A stretch of DNA of 64,000 nt, from assembly GCA_009668225.1 (NCBI GenBank), contig WJYK01000013.1, positions 1-64,000 on the forward strand, read 5' to 3'. Origin of the DNA: Enterobacteriaceae bacterium RIT693. Lineage in GTDB: Bacteria > Pseudomonadota > Gammaproteobacteria > Enterobacterales > Enterobacteriaceae. The notes beneath the pieces are model-generated. The model was not told the origin of the DNA. It ran no database searches and was given only the letters and a program-made list of their open reading frames with translations. Below, piece after piece: positions 1 through 9,867 of this stretch. A program made the translations under genes and the position numbers. Positions within the stretch are counted from its first letter, which is position 1, and each line of letters starts with the position of its first letter.

Positions 1-1
1 T

Positions 2-77
2 TGGTGGGTCGTGCAGGATTCGAACCTGCGACCAATTGATTAAAAGTCAACTGCTCTACCAACTGAGCTAACGACCC
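2..77 (-). tRNA. lysV: tRNA-Lys (TTT anticodon)
   Basis: A 76-nt cloverleaf with encoded CCA end and TTT anticodon, essentially the E. coli tRNA-Lys sequence. It is the last gene of a four-tRNA minus-strand operon (val-val-val-lys), the same arrangement as valU-valX-valY-lysV of E. coli beside gltX. Confidence 0.97.
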
Positions 78-79
78 GA

Positions 80-155
80 TGGTGGGTGATGACGGGCTCG
101 AACCGCCGACCCCCTCCGTGTAAAGGAGGTGCTCTACCAACTGAGCTAATCACCC
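80..155 (-). tRNA. valY: tRNA-Val (TAC anticodon), copy nearest tRNA-Lys
   Basis: A 76-nt cloverleaf with TAC anticodon and encoded CCA. It differs from the two upstream copies by one base in the anticodon stem: C at the position where the others have U, giving a C-G instead of a U-G pair at the base of that stem. It sits 2 nt from tRNA-Lys. The symbol is by position in the E. coli order. Confidence 0.95.
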
Positions 156-188
156 AAACTTCGGTACTGCTAATTCGGTAAGAGGAGA

Positions 189-264
189 TGGTGGGTGATG
201 ACGGGCTCGAACCGCCGACCCCCTCCGTGTAAAGGAGATGCTCTACCAACTGAGCTAATCACCC
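189..264 (-). tRNA. valX: tRNA-Val (TAC anticodon), middle copy
   Basis: A 76-nt tRNA with TAC anticodon and encoded CCA, identical in sequence to the copy at 309-384. It has the U-G anticodon-stem closing pair. It is part of the minus-strand val-val-val-lys operon. The symbol is by position. Confidence 0.95.
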
Positions 265-308
265 ATCTCTAAATCTCTTACTGTACATTCCGGGTCACTC
301 TTAAAGAG

Positions 309-384
309 TGGTGGGTGATGACGGGCTCGAACCGCCGACCCCCTCCGTGTAAAGGAGATGCTCTACCAACTGAGCTAATCACCC
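309..384 (-). tRNA. valU: tRNA-Val (TAC anticodon), promoter-proximal copy
   Basis: A 76-nt tRNA with TAC anticodon and encoded CCA. It is the first gene of the minus-strand operon and begins about 18 nt downstream of the -10 box at 402-407. Identical to the copy at 189-264. Confidence 0.95.
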
Positions 385-401
385 CCGGTTTGTGGAGTCG
401 C

Positions 402-429
402 ATTATAGGGACAGTTGAAAATGAGTCAA
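402..429 (-). promoter_or_regulatory. Stable-RNA promoter for the val-lys tRNA operon
   Basis: On the minus strand a TTGACT -35 box (424-429) is followed after 16 nt by a perfect TATAAT -10 box (402-407) and a GC-rich discriminator (GCGACTCC). This layout is typical of sigma70 rRNA/tRNA promoters under stringent control. Confidence 0.85.
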
Positions 430-643
430 CGCCTTTTCTAAAGTTTTTGTTCGTTCGTCTTAAAATTAAACGATGCGATCAAGAAACATGCATTGGCGTT
501 TGATTTATCATCAAATTCTCTGCTTTACGGCTATCTGCAGGCATCAACATTGAGGAATTAGCGCACAGTGATAGAATGTTGCCTGTTAATTTTCCCTGGC
601 AATTGCCGCTTTGCCGGCAAATATGTGTAACTAAGGCCGTTTA

Positions 644-2059
644 ATGAAAATCAAAACTCGCTTTGCGCCAAGCCCAACAGGCTATCTGCACGTTGGCGGT
701 GCCCGTACTGCTCTCTACTCCTGGCTTTTCGCTCGTCATAACAAAGGCGAGTTCGTGCTGCGTATAGAAGATACCGATCTCGAACGTTCAACCCCGGAAG
801 CGATTGAAGCGATTATGGACGGGATGAACTGGTTGAGCCTGCAGTGGGATGAGGGCCCGTACTATCAGACCAAGCGTTTTGATCGTTACAACCAGGCCAT
901 CGATGAGATGCTGGCCGCAGGGACGGCTTATAAATGCTATTGCTCTAAAGAGCGCCTTGAAGCACTGCGCGAAGAACAAATGGCTAATAACGAGAAGCCT
1001 CGTTATGACGGCCGTTGCCGCCACAGCCACGAACATCACGCTGATGACGAACCGTGCGTCGTGCGTTTTGCCAACCCGCAGGAAGGCTCCGTCATCTTTG
1101 ACGACCAGATTCGTGGCCCGATCGAATTCAGCAACCAGGAGCTGGACGATCTGATCATCCGCCGTACCGACGGCTCCCCAACCTATAACTTCTGTGTAGT
1201 GGTGGACGACTGGGATATGGAGATCACCCACGTGATCCGTGGTGAAGACCATATCAACAACACGCCGCGCCAGATCAACATCCTGAAAGCGTTGAACGCG
1301 CCGGTTCCACTTTATGCGCACGTCTCCATGATCAACGGCGACGACGGTAAAAAGCTTTCTAAACGCCACGGTGCGGTGAGCGTGATGCAGTACCGCGACG
1401 ACGGCTATCTGCCGGAAGCGCTGCTGAACTATCTGGTGCGTCTGGGCTGGTCCCACGGTGACCAGGAGATCTTCTCTCGCGAAGAGATGATTGAGATGTT
1501 CAGCCTGAACGCGGTAAGCAAGTCGGCCAGCGCCTTCAACACTGAGAAGCTGCAGTGGCTGAACCACCATTACATCAATACGCTGGAGCCAGAGTACGTG
1601 GCGACCCACCTGCAGTGGCACATCGAGCAGGAAAACATTGATACCCGCAATGGTCCGCAGCTGTCAGCGCTGGTGAAACTGCTCGGCGAGCGTTGCAAAA
1701 CCCTGAAAGAAATGGCGCAGACCTGCCGCTACTTCTATGAAGATTTCAGCGAGTTTGATGCCGATGCGGCGAAGAAACACCTGCGCCCGGTTGCGCGTCA
1801 GCCGCTTGAAGTGGTGCGTGACAAGCTGGCCGCGCTGAGCGACTGGACGGCAGAAAACGTTCATCACGCCATTCAGGCGACGGCCGATGAGCTGGAAGTG
1901 GGCATGGGTAAAGTAGGGATGCCGCTGCGCGTGGCCGTTACCGGTGCAGGCCAGTCTCCTGGTCTTGATGTTACCGTGCATGCGATCGGTAAACAGCGCT
2001 CTGTTGCGCGCATCAACAAAGCGCTCGATTTTATCAGCGAGCGTGAAGTACAGCAGTAA
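644..2059 (+). CDS. gltX: Glutamyl-tRNA synthetase
   Basis: A 471-residue class I aminoacyl-tRNA synthetase that charges tRNA-Glu with glutamate in the cytoplasm; essential. The HIGH-type motif is seen as HVGG near residue 17 ([13 protein letters not shown]) and the KMSKS-type loop as KLSKRHG near residue 240. Length and sequence match E. coli GltX (471 aa) throughout. As in E. coli it lies divergent from the valUXY-lysV operon, with about 260 nt between them, and converges on yfeC over a shared terminator. Confidence 0.98.
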   Translation: MKIKTRFAPSPTGYLHVGGARTALYSWLFARHNKGEFVLRIEDTDLERSTPEAIEAIMDGMNWLSLQWDEGPYYQTKRFDRYNQAIDEMLAAGTAYKCYCSKERLEALREEQMANNEKPRYDGRCRHSHEHHADDEPCVVRFANPQEGSVIFDDQIRGPIEFSNQELDDLIIRRTDGSPTYNFCVVVDDWDMEITHVIRGEDHINNTPRQINILKALNAPVPLYAHVSMINGDDGKKLSKRHGAVSVMQYRDDGYLPEALLNYLVRLGWSHGDQEIFSREEMIEMFSLNAVSKSASAFNTEKLQWLNHHYINTLEPEYVATHLQWHIEQENIDTRNGPQLSALVKLLGERCKTLKEMAQTCRYFYEDFSEFDADAAKKHLRPVARQPLEVVRDKLAALSDWTAENVHHAIQATADELEVGMGKVGMPLRVAVTGAGQSPGLDVTVHAIGKQRSVARINKALDFISEREVQQ

Positions 2060-2078
2060 GCGAAAGCTTTAGCGCTGC

Positions 2079-2107
2079 AAAAAGCCGGTTAGTGTGCCGG
2101 CTTTTTT
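2079..2107. terminator. Bidirectional terminator between gltX and yfeC
   Basis: The stem AAAGCCGG (2081-2088) and CCGGCTTT (2097-2104) with an 8-nt loop is flanked by A residues on one side and a T run on the other, so it can stop transcription from both converging genes. Confidence 0.85.
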
Positions 2108-2463
2108 TATTCGTTATCGCGAATACCCAAACGTTTCAGTAAGCCAGCAATCCCATCTCGCAGCAGCATCGCAGACATCTTTTGCTGTTCGCTGTCGGAC
2201 ATTTGCTGCACCGAATTAATCAGCAGGTTTTCCAGCGACGCATCGATCACACTATAGCGAGCGGTATTTTCCGTTACTCGTCGGGCACTGTTGATAAACT
2301 CCCGAACCTGCTCATCAATATGAATTAACCGCGCTTTACCGCCCTGAACACCGGGTTTAGGCGAGGTCTCCCAGTTTTCTTTGCGAACCCATTTGTTGAT
2401 GGTCTGGCGACTATAGCCGGTAATGATGGCTAATTCTTCAGGTGTCATTCTTTCCTTGAGCAC
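2107..2463 (-). CDS. yfeC: YfeC-family putative DNA-binding protein
   Basis: A 118-residue protein matching the E. coli YfeC family. The N-terminal ~50 residues form a MerR/Mu-repressor-like helix-turn-helix (GYSRQTINKWVRKENW), and the conserved segment KPGVQGGKARL follows. The C-terminal LLRDGIAGLLKRLGIRD block is the other conserved part. A GTG start at 2463 is chosen because AGGA lies 6 nt upstream and the N-terminus then aligns with E. coli YfeC. In E. coli a paralogue, yfeD, sits beside it; no yfeD is present here. Its regulatory target is unknown. Confidence 0.88.
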   Translation of the reverse strand: MLKERMTPEELAIITGYSRQTINKWVRKENWETSPKPGVQGGKARLIHIDEQVREFINSARRVTENTARYSVIDASLENLLINSVQQMSDSEQQKMSAMLLRDGIAGLLKRLGIRDNE

Positions 2464-2631
2464 AGTGATTCCTTTTCATTGCGGCCGAAAGGGCGTTAAT
2501 TAGTGGTTCATTTTATTGAACTGCCTAACGTGAAACTGTGACAGAATTAACTACAACGGGATGATATGCAACCTGGAATTGCCTGATGCGATGGCTTTTT
2601 AGGCGATTGATCGCGGAAGAACAATTTGCCG

Positions 2632-2660
2632 TTGACACTGTTTGTTGGGTTTCATATTAT
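2632..2660 (+). promoter_or_regulatory. Promoter of the tRNA-Ala pair
   Basis: A consensus TTGACA -35 (2632-2637), a 17-nt spacer, and a TATTAT -10 (2655-2660) followed by a GC-rich discriminator (gccgcccgtc). This is a strong stable-RNA type promoter about 33 nt before the first tRNA-Ala. Confidence 0.85.
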
Positions 2661-2693
2661 GCCGCCCGTCAACACGACAAGGTTGTACGGTTA

Positions 2694-2769
<76 letters not shown>

Positions 2770-2815
2770 AATCTTCACCAGCAAGATTGGTACCGTGTCA
2801 CTTAAGTTTGTCTGT

Positions 2816-2891
<76 letters not shown>

Positions 2892-2897
2892 AAATTT

Positions 2898-2924
2898 AAA
2901 ACCCTCGCTTCGGCGGGGGTTTTT
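2898..2924 (+). terminator. Terminator of the tRNA-Ala operon
   Basis: Stem ACCCTCGC / GCGGGGGT closed by a TTCG tetraloop, flanked by A residues and followed by a T run; an intrinsic terminator. Confidence 0.85.
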
Positions 2925-3128
2925 GCTTTTAGCGCATCAACCCCTCCTTTCCTCAGGCTGTCGCCTGGTAAAAATGTCTCTATTTATGTCGGCTTGTTCT
3001 ATTATTTCTGCTGGGCGGTAAGATTTTCTTTTGGGCTTTTCTGTAACTTGATTCGCTCAATAAATAAACGTACTCTTCCCGACCGAAACCGATATTTCAG
3101 CAATTACATAAACTTAACACTGCGGCCT

Positions 3129-5333
3129 ATGATTATTCACAAAACGATAAGAAAAATAGCGATTGCCCTGGCCTTGTGTTTTCTCTTTATTCCTTTTTCT
3201 CGTGTTATTTCACCAACGACCATTGTTGATGGGCATAAAACCTATCTGGCCTACCTGCCGTTAAGCTTTATTATGGCAATGATAATTATTTACGGACGGC
3301 AGGCGATTTTACCGTTAGGGGCAGGTGTTCTGGCTATTTATGCCCGGCTTCTTGATTTACCGGTTGTTCCGCTGGTTGCTTTTATTTTCTGTCTGCTATT
3401 CCCTCTACTGATTGCCAGTCTTATTACCCGCTATTATGTTGGCCGCCGCTGGCGTTTTGGGTTGCCAAACAAGGGGATGGGGCAGCGTATTTTTTGGCTC
3501 GGGTTTGTTGCTCCGTTTAGTATCAAACTGCTGATGTACCTCGTGGGTAAAGTCATAGCGTATCCGCCTGAACTCGCACCATTTTTCGGCGGTGGCTCAG
3601 TTATCTACATGATTGTCGATGTGCTTAACCTGATAGCGGCGTCGTTGATCTTCACGCCGCTTTTCTATTACCCGCTGCGCATGCTCCTGAACCCGCATTT
3701 TGCCGTCGGTTTCTGGCGGCGCGGTGTGCAGCATTACAGGCAGGATAAGCACCGTTTTTATACGCCGTGTTGGCTGGTTGCCTGGGGGTTATACCTGTTG
3801 GTGATGTGTTCGCCATGGCACAGTGAACTGATTTCCGGCTATCTGGTACCGGTTGTTTTTGTGCTGTTCACGCTCGGTATCCGCCGTCTTGGCGCAAAGC
3901 TGGTTTCCCTGCTGTGGGGGATTTCAGCATGGGTATTACTGACCTACAACACCGGTTTTTTGCAGGGTGTTAATACGCAATACGCTTTGTCGTTTATTCT
4001 TTCAGTATTTATTTCATTTACTGTTTGCCTGTTGTACATGGCCATTTCCTACCATAAAAATGAATGGATGAAGCGCATTTATCATCTACAGGCGCAGACC
4101 GATCCTTTAACAAATCTACCCAATTTACGTGCACTTGAAGAGCATATTCGGGCTTACCCGACCGGTTCGCTGTGCTGCCTGAGAATGGCTAACTTTGAAT
4201 TTCTTAGCCGACATTACGGCATGATGATGCGAATATACTGCAAGAAAACCATTGCCAGAGAATTACAGCCATGGTTGCTTGACGGTGAAAAAATATTTCA
4301 GCTTCCCGGCAGCGAATTGCTTTTGTTTTTACGAGGCGGAGAAACAGAAGCTCGGTTAACCTATTTTGTTGATCAACTGAATAATAAAAAAATCCCCTGG
4401 CACAATACTCTCCTTGAAATTGAATACGGGGCTTCATGGGGAATTGTTGATGTTCCCGAAGAACTGCAGCGCACGCTTGGGCAATTAAGCTACCTGGCAG
4501 AGAAAGCCAGCGACGTACAGCGTGTGCTTGGCCTGGATTCAAGATTGCAGGCGGTTTCAGGGCAAACCACCGAGCGCGTATTACTGCTGCAAAAGATAAA
4601 GCGAGCAATAGACGATGAGGCCTTCCAGCTCTACGCTCAGCCGATAGTCGACAGCCAGGGGAAAGGCTACCATGAGATCCTCAGCCGCCTGGTGATTGAC
4701 GGTCAGAACATTACCCCGGATAAATTTATCCCCATTATCGCCGAGTTTAACCTCAGTACCCGTTTTGACATGATGGTAATGAAGATGCTGTTGGCGTGGC
4801 TTGCTAAGCACCCCGGCGATACGCGGCAGGCACGTTTCTCGGTCAATCTGATGCCGCTCACGCTGATGCAAAAAGACATTGCTCAAAAGATTGTTGCGCA
4901 GTTTGACGCTAATAAGGTGCCAACCAGCGCGGTGGTTATTGAGGTCACGGAAGAGCAGGCCTTCTCCAACTCCGACACCTCTAACCAAAATATTGCGCTA
5001 CTGCGTGAGAACGGTTTCAGGATTGCTATTGATGATTTTGGGACAGGCTACGCTAACTATGAGCGTCTGAAAAAACTGCAGGCGGACATCATTAAAATTG
5101 ATGGCTGTTTTGTCCGGGATATCACCAGCGATGTCATGGACAGACTGATCGTGAAATCCATCTGCAAACTGGCGGCGGCCAAACCGCTGACCGTTGTCGC
5201 TGAGTATGTCGAAACGGAAGAGCAACGCGAAATCCTGTTGCAGCTTGGTGTACAGTTCCTGCAAGGTTATCTGGTGGGGAAACCCGAGCCGCTACAGCAG
5301 TTGACGCACCGATCGCACTCCTTTGCGCCATAA
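3129..5333 (+). CDS. pdeA: Cyclic di-GMP phosphodiesterase (MASE1-GGDEF-EAL)
   Basis: A 734-residue inner-membrane protein, close in length and layout to E. coli PdeA/YfeA (729 aa). About the first 300 residues hold multiple membrane helices of MASE1 type, followed by a degenerate GGDEF domain (TDPLTNLPNL present, but the GGDEF site reads PGSEL) and a C-terminal EAL domain. The EAL domain keeps the expected catalytic set: EIL in place of EAL, FSVNLM, IEVTEE, DDFGTG, IIKID, AEYVET and LQGYLVG. It therefore probably hydrolyses c-di-GMP without making it. The frame opens as far back as 2847, but that extension runs through tRNA-Ala; the ATG at 3129 gives the family N-terminus. A diguanylate cyclase follows 12 nt downstream. 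Confidence 0.9.
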   Translation: MIIHKTIRKIAIALALCFLFIPFSRVISPTTIVDGHKTYLAYLPLSFIMAMIIIYGRQAILPLGAGVLAIYARLLDLPVVPLVAFIFCLLFPLLIASLITRYYVGRRWRFGLPNKGMGQRIFWLGFVAPFSIKLLMYLVGKVIAYPPELAPFFGGGSVIYMIVDVLNLIAASLIFTPLFYYPLRMLLNPHFAVGFWRRGVQHYRQDKHRFYTPCWLVAWGLYLLVMCSPWHSELISGYLVPVVFVLFTLGIRRLGAKLVSLLWGISAWVLLTYNTGFLQGVNTQYALSFILSVFISFTVCLLYMAISYHKNEWMKRIYHLQAQTDPLTNLPNLRALEEHIRAYPTGSLCCLRMANFEFLSRHYGMMMRIYCKKTIARELQPWLLDGEKIFQLPGSELLLFLRGGETEARLTYFVDQLNNKKIPWHNTLLEIEYGASWGIVDVPEELQRTLGQLSYLAEKASDVQRVLGLDSRLQAVSGQTTERVLLLQKIKRAIDDEAFQLYAQPIVDSQGKGYHEILSRLVIDGQNITPDKFIPIIAEFNLSTRFDMMVMKMLLAWLAKHPGDTRQARFSVNLMPLTLMQKDIAQKIVAQFDANKVPTSAVVIEVTEEQAFSNSDTSNQNIALLRENGFRIAIDDFGTGYANYERLKKLQADIIKIDGCFVRDITSDVMDRLIVKSICKLAAAKPLTVVAEYVETEEQREILLQLGVQFLQGYLVGKPEPLQQLTHRSHSFAP

Positions 5334-5345
5334 AAAGGAATCACC

Positions 5346-6989
5346 GTGAGCACATCGTTGATGAGCTATATTCACCAGCCAATGGTCAAGACATTACGCA
5401 TAACCCATGTGTGCTTTTTGTCGCTCTTTCTGCTGATAACGTTCCTGTTCTGGCAGCAGGGCGAGCTGTTCAACCACGGCTATCGCACCAGCCAGCTCAG
5501 CCATCTTGAAAGCGTCACCGCCAGGCTTGAAAGCAAATCTCAATATCAAATGGACAACCTGCGCTACCTGCGCCGAATGTTCATTGAAACGCTGCATGAG
5601 CCGCAGTTTACGCCGCTGTCGCAGCTGACCTCCAGAGCCAGTAACAAAGAGACACTGTCGCCGCTGCATATTCAAAGCTTACCGATCCCCGATAGCGTTC
5701 TGTACTTTAAGAATCAATCTGAAGATGAAAGCGAAAGATTAACCCGGCGCGAGTATCAGGCGCTACGTGACATTCAGGATCTCTTCCCGCTGGCTGGCGG
5801 GAGTAACCGCCTGTCCTCCAGTATCTATTACATGTCGCGCTCCGGCGCCTTTATTGCTTCCCTTTCGCCTGATGTGAACACGCTGCTTGTCCAAAGCGCT
5901 AACCCGCTGGCAAAGCAGGGCTCGTTTGTTCTCGGCTCACCGCTGTTAAACCCCAGGCGTGAGCCGTTCTGGACGCGGCAAAATATCGCCAATACCGGGA
6001 AAACGTTGATTAACGGCTCGCTCCCCGTCGATTTTGACGACAGATGGATTGGGCTGTTTGGCATTGCGGTTACCACCCAAACGCTGCGGCTGTTCCTCTC
6101 GAGTTCTTTGCCGGAAGATACGCAAAGCGCCTATCTGCTTTTTGATGAGCAGATGAACCCGCTAACGCGCCCGGTTGGCTCACAGAATGGCTATCACCTC
6201 AGCGAAAAGCAGCGGCTGGCTATTCTTGAAAAACTGACTGACAAATCCCGCGGAACATTGCGCTTTGGCCATGCCTACGTCACTTTCGGTCAAGTGAGGG
6301 GGACGGGAGCCATTCTGGTGAGTATCCAGACGATCGGGCAGGGGCTGCATGAGGACTTTGGGCGTTTTAGCATCCTGCTGGTGGTGATGTGGCTGACCGT
6401 CATTCTTATCCTGCTTGGCTCGCACCGTATGATCTGCCGGCTGATTCGTAATATGGGACAGCTGCAGCAGGAAATGCACCGACACGCGCTCCATGACGAC
6501 CTGACCGGCGTCCTTAATCGGCGTGGGTTCTTTGAGACGACTGGACGCATAAGCCCGCAGTATGTGGATTACTCCCTGATTCAGTTAGATCTCGATCATT
6601 TCAAAAAAGTGAATGACCGTTTTGGGCATCAGGTTGGGGACAGCGTGCTGATCCACGCCACCCGCTGTATTCAGCAGGCGATTCGCAGCCAGGATATCGT
6701 CGGGCGTATTGGCGGCGAGGAGTTTTGCATCTATCTGCCCAATACCGACCTTCATGCGGCCATTGCCGTCGCGCAGCGGGTACGCAAAATGCTGGTGAAT
6801 ACGCCGCTGAAACTTGAGAATGACACTACGCTGCTGGTCACGGCTTCGCTGGGTGTTGCTTCCCATGAAGAAGCGCCTGAGGGTGACCTGGAACACATTC
6901 AGAGCCAGGCGGATATTCGCCTGTACCGGGCGAAACAGCAGGGGCGCAATAGAGTGTGTTGGAGTGGCGAGGCAGAATCGCAGGCATAA
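5346..6989 (+). CDS. Membrane-bound diguanylate cyclase (GGDEF)
   Basis: A 547-residue protein with a TM helix near residues 20-37, a periplasmic sensor region of about 300 residues, a second TM helix near 340-360, then a GGDEF domain. The GGDEF domain keeps DDLTGVLNRRGF, LDLDHFKKVND and the active site GGEEF, with the product-inhibition I-site RSQD just before it. It should therefore make c-di-GMP under feedback control. The GTG at 5346 has AAGGAA about 6 nt upstream; an ATG at 5361 is the alternative. It lies 12 nt after pdeA, so a synthase and a hydrolase of the same messenger appear to share a transcript. The sensor ligand is unknown. Confidence 0.85.
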   Translation: MSTSLMSYIHQPMVKTLRITHVCFLSLFLLITFLFWQQGELFNHGYRTSQLSHLESVTARLESKSQYQMDNLRYLRRMFIETLHEPQFTPLSQLTSRASNKETLSPLHIQSLPIPDSVLYFKNQSEDESERLTRREYQALRDIQDLFPLAGGSNRLSSSIYYMSRSGAFIASLSPDVNTLLVQSANPLAKQGSFVLGSPLLNPRREPFWTRQNIANTGKTLINGSLPVDFDDRWIGLFGIAVTTQTLRLFLSSSLPEDTQSAYLLFDEQMNPLTRPVGSQNGYHLSEKQRLAILEKLTDKSRGTLRFGHAYVTFGQVRGTGAILVSIQTIGQGLHEDFGRFSILLVVMWLTVILILLGSHRMICRLIRNMGQLQQEMHRHALHDDLTGVLNRRGFFETTGRISPQYVDYSLIQLDLDHFKKVNDRFGHQVGDSVLIHATRCIQQAIRSQDIVGRIGGEEFCIYLPNTDLHAAIAVAQRVRKMLVNTPLKLENDTTLLVTASLGVASHEEAPEGDLEHIQSQADIRLYRAKQQGRNRVCWSGEAESQA

Positions 6990-7019
6990 AAAAAGCCGGT
7001 GACCAGCACCGGCTTTTTA
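6989..7019. terminator. Bidirectional terminator between diguanylate cyclase gene and nupC
   Basis: An 11-bp stem AAAAGCCGGTG / CACCGGCTTTT with a 5-nt loop, flanked by A and T runs, between convergent genes. Confidence 0.88.
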
Positions 7020-7030
7020 ATACGCAATAA

Positions 7031-8218
7031 TCAGATAACCAGCGCGGCGATAGACGCCGACAGGATACTCACCAGCGTAGAACCGTAAACCAGCTTCAGG
7101 CCGAAGCGGGAAACCACGTTACCTTGCTCTTCGTTCAGACCTTTAATCGCACCGGCGATGATGCCGATAGAAGAGAAGTTAGCGAAGGAAACCAGGAACA
7201 CGGACAGGATACCTTCAGCGCGTGGAGACAGGGAGCTGGCAATCTTCTGCAGATCCATCATGGCAACGAATTCGTTAGAAACCAGTTTGGTCGCCATGAT
7301 ACTGCCTACCTGCAGCGCTTCGCCGGACGGCACGCCCATTACCCATGCAACCGGGTAGAAGATGTAGCCCAGAATGCCCTGGAAGGAGATGCCCAGCACG
7401 GCCGCGAACAGCGCGTTCAGACCAGAAATCAGCGCGATGAAGCCAATCAGCATAGCGGCAACGATAATCGCCACTTTGAAACCTGCCAGAATGTACTCGC
7501 CGAGCATTTCGAAGAAGCTTTGACCTTCGTGCAGGTTAGACATCTGCAGGTCTTCTTCTTTCTCATCCACGCGGTACGGGTTGATCAGCGACAGCACGAT
7601 AAAGGTACTGAACATGTTCAGCACCAGCGCGGCAACCACGTATTTTGGCTGCAGCATAGTCATGTACGCGCCCACGATTGACATGGACACGGTAGACATC
7701 GCGGTTGCCGCCATGGTGTACATGCGGTTGCGCGACATCTTGCCGAGAATATCCTTATAGGCGATGAAGTTTTCTGACTGTCCCAGAATCAGCGAGCTTA
7801 CGGCGTTAAAGGATTCCAGCTTACCCATACCGTTGACTTTAGAAAGCACGGTACCGATAGCGCGGATAACAATCGGCAAAATGCGGATGTGCTGCAGAAT
7901 ACCGATCAGCGCAGAAATGAACACGATAGGGCACAGCACCTTCAGGAAGAAGAATGCCAGGCCTTCGTCGTTCATTTTGCCGAAGACAAAGTTTGTCCCT
8001 TCGTTAGCGAAGCCCAGCAGTTTCTCGAACATCTCGGAGAAGCCTTTTACAAAGCCCAGGCCGACGTCGGAAGTCAGGAAGAACCAGGCCAGTAATACTT
8101 CGATCACCAACAGTTGAATGACAAAGCGAATACGAATTTGCTTGCGGTTAGGGCTAACCAGCAAAGCCAGCAGCGCGACCACAGCAAGCGCTAAAACAAA
8201 GTGCAAAACGCGGGACAT
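7031..8218 (-). CDS. nupC: Nucleoside:H+ symporter NupC
   Basis: A 395-residue concentrative nucleoside transporter, nearly collinear with E. coli NupC (400 aa). Family signatures include [22 protein letters not shown]-type helix hairpins and the C-terminal [14 protein letters not shown] block. It imports purine and pyrimidine nucleosides (not guanosine in E. coli) with protons. About five residues are missing relative to E. coli near residue 275 (before ISFQGILGY). GGAG lies 5 nt before the ATG. A CRP-like site lies upstream, consistent with CRP/CytR control known for this gene. Confidence 0.97.
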   Translation of the reverse strand: MSRVLHFVLALAVVALLALLVSPNRKQIRIRFVIQLLVIEVLLAWFFLTSDVGLGFVKGFSEMFEKLLGFANEGTNFVFGKMNDEGLAFFFLKVLCPIVFISALIGILQHIRILPIVIRAIGTVLSKVNGMGKLESFNAVSSLILGQSENFIAYKDILGKMSRNRMYTMAATAMSTVSMSIVGAYMTMLQPKYVVAALVLNMFSTFIVLSLINPYRVDEKEEDLQMSNLHEGQSFFEMLGEYILAGFKVAIIVAAMLIGFIALISGLNALFAAVLGISFQGILGYIFYPVAWVMGVPSGEALQVGSIMATKLVSNEFVAMMDLQKIASSLSPRAEGILSVFLVSFANFSSIGIIAGAIKGLNEEQGNVVSRFGLKLVYGSTLVSILSASIAALVI

Positions 8219-8313
8219 ATTTGCTCCAAATATGAGGCAGGTTTAATTTCGTTGCACATTCTATGTAACAAGCAATAAGAAAACGAGATCAATTCCACAC
8301 TATAGTGATGAGC

Positions 8314-8329
8314 TGTGACGGAACGCAAA
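8314..8329 (-). promoter_or_regulatory. Putative CRP site upstream of nupC
   Basis: The 16-mer reads TGTGACGGAACGCAAA, so one half (TGTGA) is a perfect CRP half-site and the other is weak. It lies about 96 nt upstream of the nupC start. CRP activation of nupC is known in E. coli; occupancy here is inferred. Confidence 0.45.
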
Positions 8330-8518
8330 AATAGTGATCCACCATACATTTCTGCTATGTTAAGTAAAGAAGCTAAAAGTTACGTTAGGATAGCTGGTTA
8401 ACAGCTTACACGTTGGTCAAATGTTAATCCGTTAACCGGCATCCAGATCCACCATCTCACGCCTCCTGCATATCGTTTTCAGCTATCAGAGAAATCAATT
8501 TCCCCGTATTAAATGAAC

Positions 8519-8568
8519 TTGATAACCATTCTCATTTTGATAGCATGAAACATAGCAAAGGCTATATC
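8519..8568 (+). promoter_or_regulatory. mntH promoter with Fur-like and MntR sites
   Basis: A TTGATA -35 (8519-8524) and TAGCAT -10 (8541-8546), 16 nt apart, are overlapped by an AT-rich Fur-box-like stretch (gataaccattctcattttga, 8521-8540). Just downstream is AACATAGCAAAGGCTATA (8549-8566), which is almost the E. coli MntR operator of mntH (ATAGC/GCTAT arms). This predicts repression by Mn-MntR and Fe-Fur. Confidence 0.75.
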
Positions 8569-8581
8569 TCAGAGGCAGAAG

Positions 8582-9820
8582 ATGACAAGCAGTCGCATTG
8601 ACAGCAATACCGGGCGCACCGCGCGCAAGCTGCGGCTGGCGCTGATGGGGCCGGCGTTTATCGCCGCTATCGGCTATATCGATCCCGGTAACTTCGCGAC
8701 CAATATTCAGGCCGGGGCGAGCTACGGCTACCAGCTGCTGTGGGTGGTGGTGTGGGCAAACCTGATGGCAGCGCTGATTCAGGTGCTTTCTGCCAAGCTG
8801 GGGATCGCCACCGGCAAAAACCTCGCGGAGCAAATCCGCGACCATTACCCGCGTCCGCTGGTGTGGATTTACTGGGTACAGGCGGAAATTATCGCGATGG
8901 CGACGGATCTCGCCGAGTTTATCGGGGCAGCCATCGGCTTCAAGCTTATCCTTGGCGTTTCGCTCTTGCAGGGCGCGGTGTTGACCGGGATCGCCACCTT
9001 CCTGATCCTGATGCTGCAAAGTCGGGGGCAGAAGCCGCTGGAAAAAGTGATTGGCGGGCTGCTGCTGTTTGTGGCCGCGGCCTACATCGTTGAGCTGATA
9101 TTCTCCCAGCCGAAGGTGGCGGAGCTGGGCAAAGGAATGTTAATCCCCAGCCTGCCAACCTCTGAAGCGGTTTATCTTGCCGCGGGCGTGCTGGGTGCTA
9201 CGATCATGCCGCACGTGATTTACCTGCACTCTTCACTGACTCAGCACCTGCATGCGGGAAATCGGGCAGAGCGCTATTCCGCGACCAAATGGGATGTGGC
9301 TATTGCTATGACCATTGCCGGCTTTGTTAATCTGGCGATGATGGCGACCGCCGCAGCGGCGTTTCACTTTACCGGGCACACCGGCGTTGCCGAGCTGGAA
9401 GATGCCTATAAAACGCTGGAGCCGCTGCTAAGCCATGCGGCGGCCACGATTTTTGGCCTTAGCCTGGTGGCGGCTGGTTTGTCATCAACGGTCGTCGGGA
9501 CGTTGGCCGGGCAGGTGGTGATGCAGGGGTTTGTGCGCTTTTATATCCCTCTGTGGGTTCGCCGGGCTATTACCATGGCGCCGTCCTTCGTGGTCATTAT
9601 GATGGGGCTCGACCCAACGCGTATCCTGGTGATGAGCCAGGTTCTGCTGAGCTTCGGGATTGCTCTGGCGCTGGTGCCGCTGCTGGTGTTTACCAGCGAC
9701 AAAAAGCTGATGGGAGACCTGGTTAACGTTCGCTGGGTGAAGCTTGTCGGCTGGGCGATTGTGGCAGTGGTGGTGGCGCTCAACCTGTGGTTAATCTTCG
9801 GGACGCTGTTTGGCAACTAA
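8582..9820 (+). CDS. mntH: Mn2+/H+ symporter of the NRAMP family
   Basis: A 412-residue NRAMP transporter with 11 predicted membrane helices, the same length as E. coli MntH. The two metal-binding motifs are clear: DPGNFATN near residue 36 (helix 1) and [10 protein letters not shown] near residue 210 (helix 6). It brings Mn2+ (and other divalent metals) in with protons, chiefly in oxidative stress or iron shortage. GAGG lies 6 nt before the ATG. MntR and Fur-like sites precede it and a terminator follows. Confidence 0.97.
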   Translation: MTSSRIDSNTGRTARKLRLALMGPAFIAAIGYIDPGNFATNIQAGASYGYQLLWVVVWANLMAALIQVLSAKLGIATGKNLAEQIRDHYPRPLVWIYWVQAEIIAMATDLAEFIGAAIGFKLILGVSLLQGAVLTGIATFLILMLQSRGQKPLEKVIGGLLLFVAAAYIVELIFSQPKVAELGKGMLIPSLPTSEAVYLAAGVLGATIMPHVIYLHSSLTQHLHAGNRAERYSATKWDVAIAMTIAGFVNLAMMATAAAAFHFTGHTGVAELEDAYKTLEPLLSHAAATIFGLSLVAAGLSSTVVGTLAGQVVMQGFVRFYIPLWVRRAITMAPSFVVIMMGLDPTRILVMSQVLLSFGIALALVPLLVFTSDKKLMGDLVNVRWVKLVGWAIVAVVVALNLWLIFGTLFGN

Positions 9821-9840
9821 TCTTGCCAAATAAAGAAAGA

Positions 9841-9867
9841 AGGGCTGGATAATCCAGCCCTTTTTTG
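9841..9867. terminator. Terminator between mntH and ypeC
   Basis: A 9-bp stem AGGGCTGGA / TCCAGCCCT with a 3-nt loop followed by six T, between convergent genes. Confidence 0.87.

Larger units (their letters stand above)
8219..8581. other. Divergent nupC/mntH intergenic regulatory region
   Basis: A 363-nt gap with no plausible gene. The nupC-proximal half holds a CRP-like site (8314-8329). The mntH-proximal end holds a promoter overlapped by Fur-like and MntR-type sites (8519-8568). The central part (about 8340-8510) shows nothing further that I can name. Confidence 0.6.

Noticed and set aside
788-1621. A 277-codon minus-strand frame opposite gltX
   Set aside because: It is the antisense shadow of a universally conserved gene in GC-rich codons; no ribosome site or recognisable domain.
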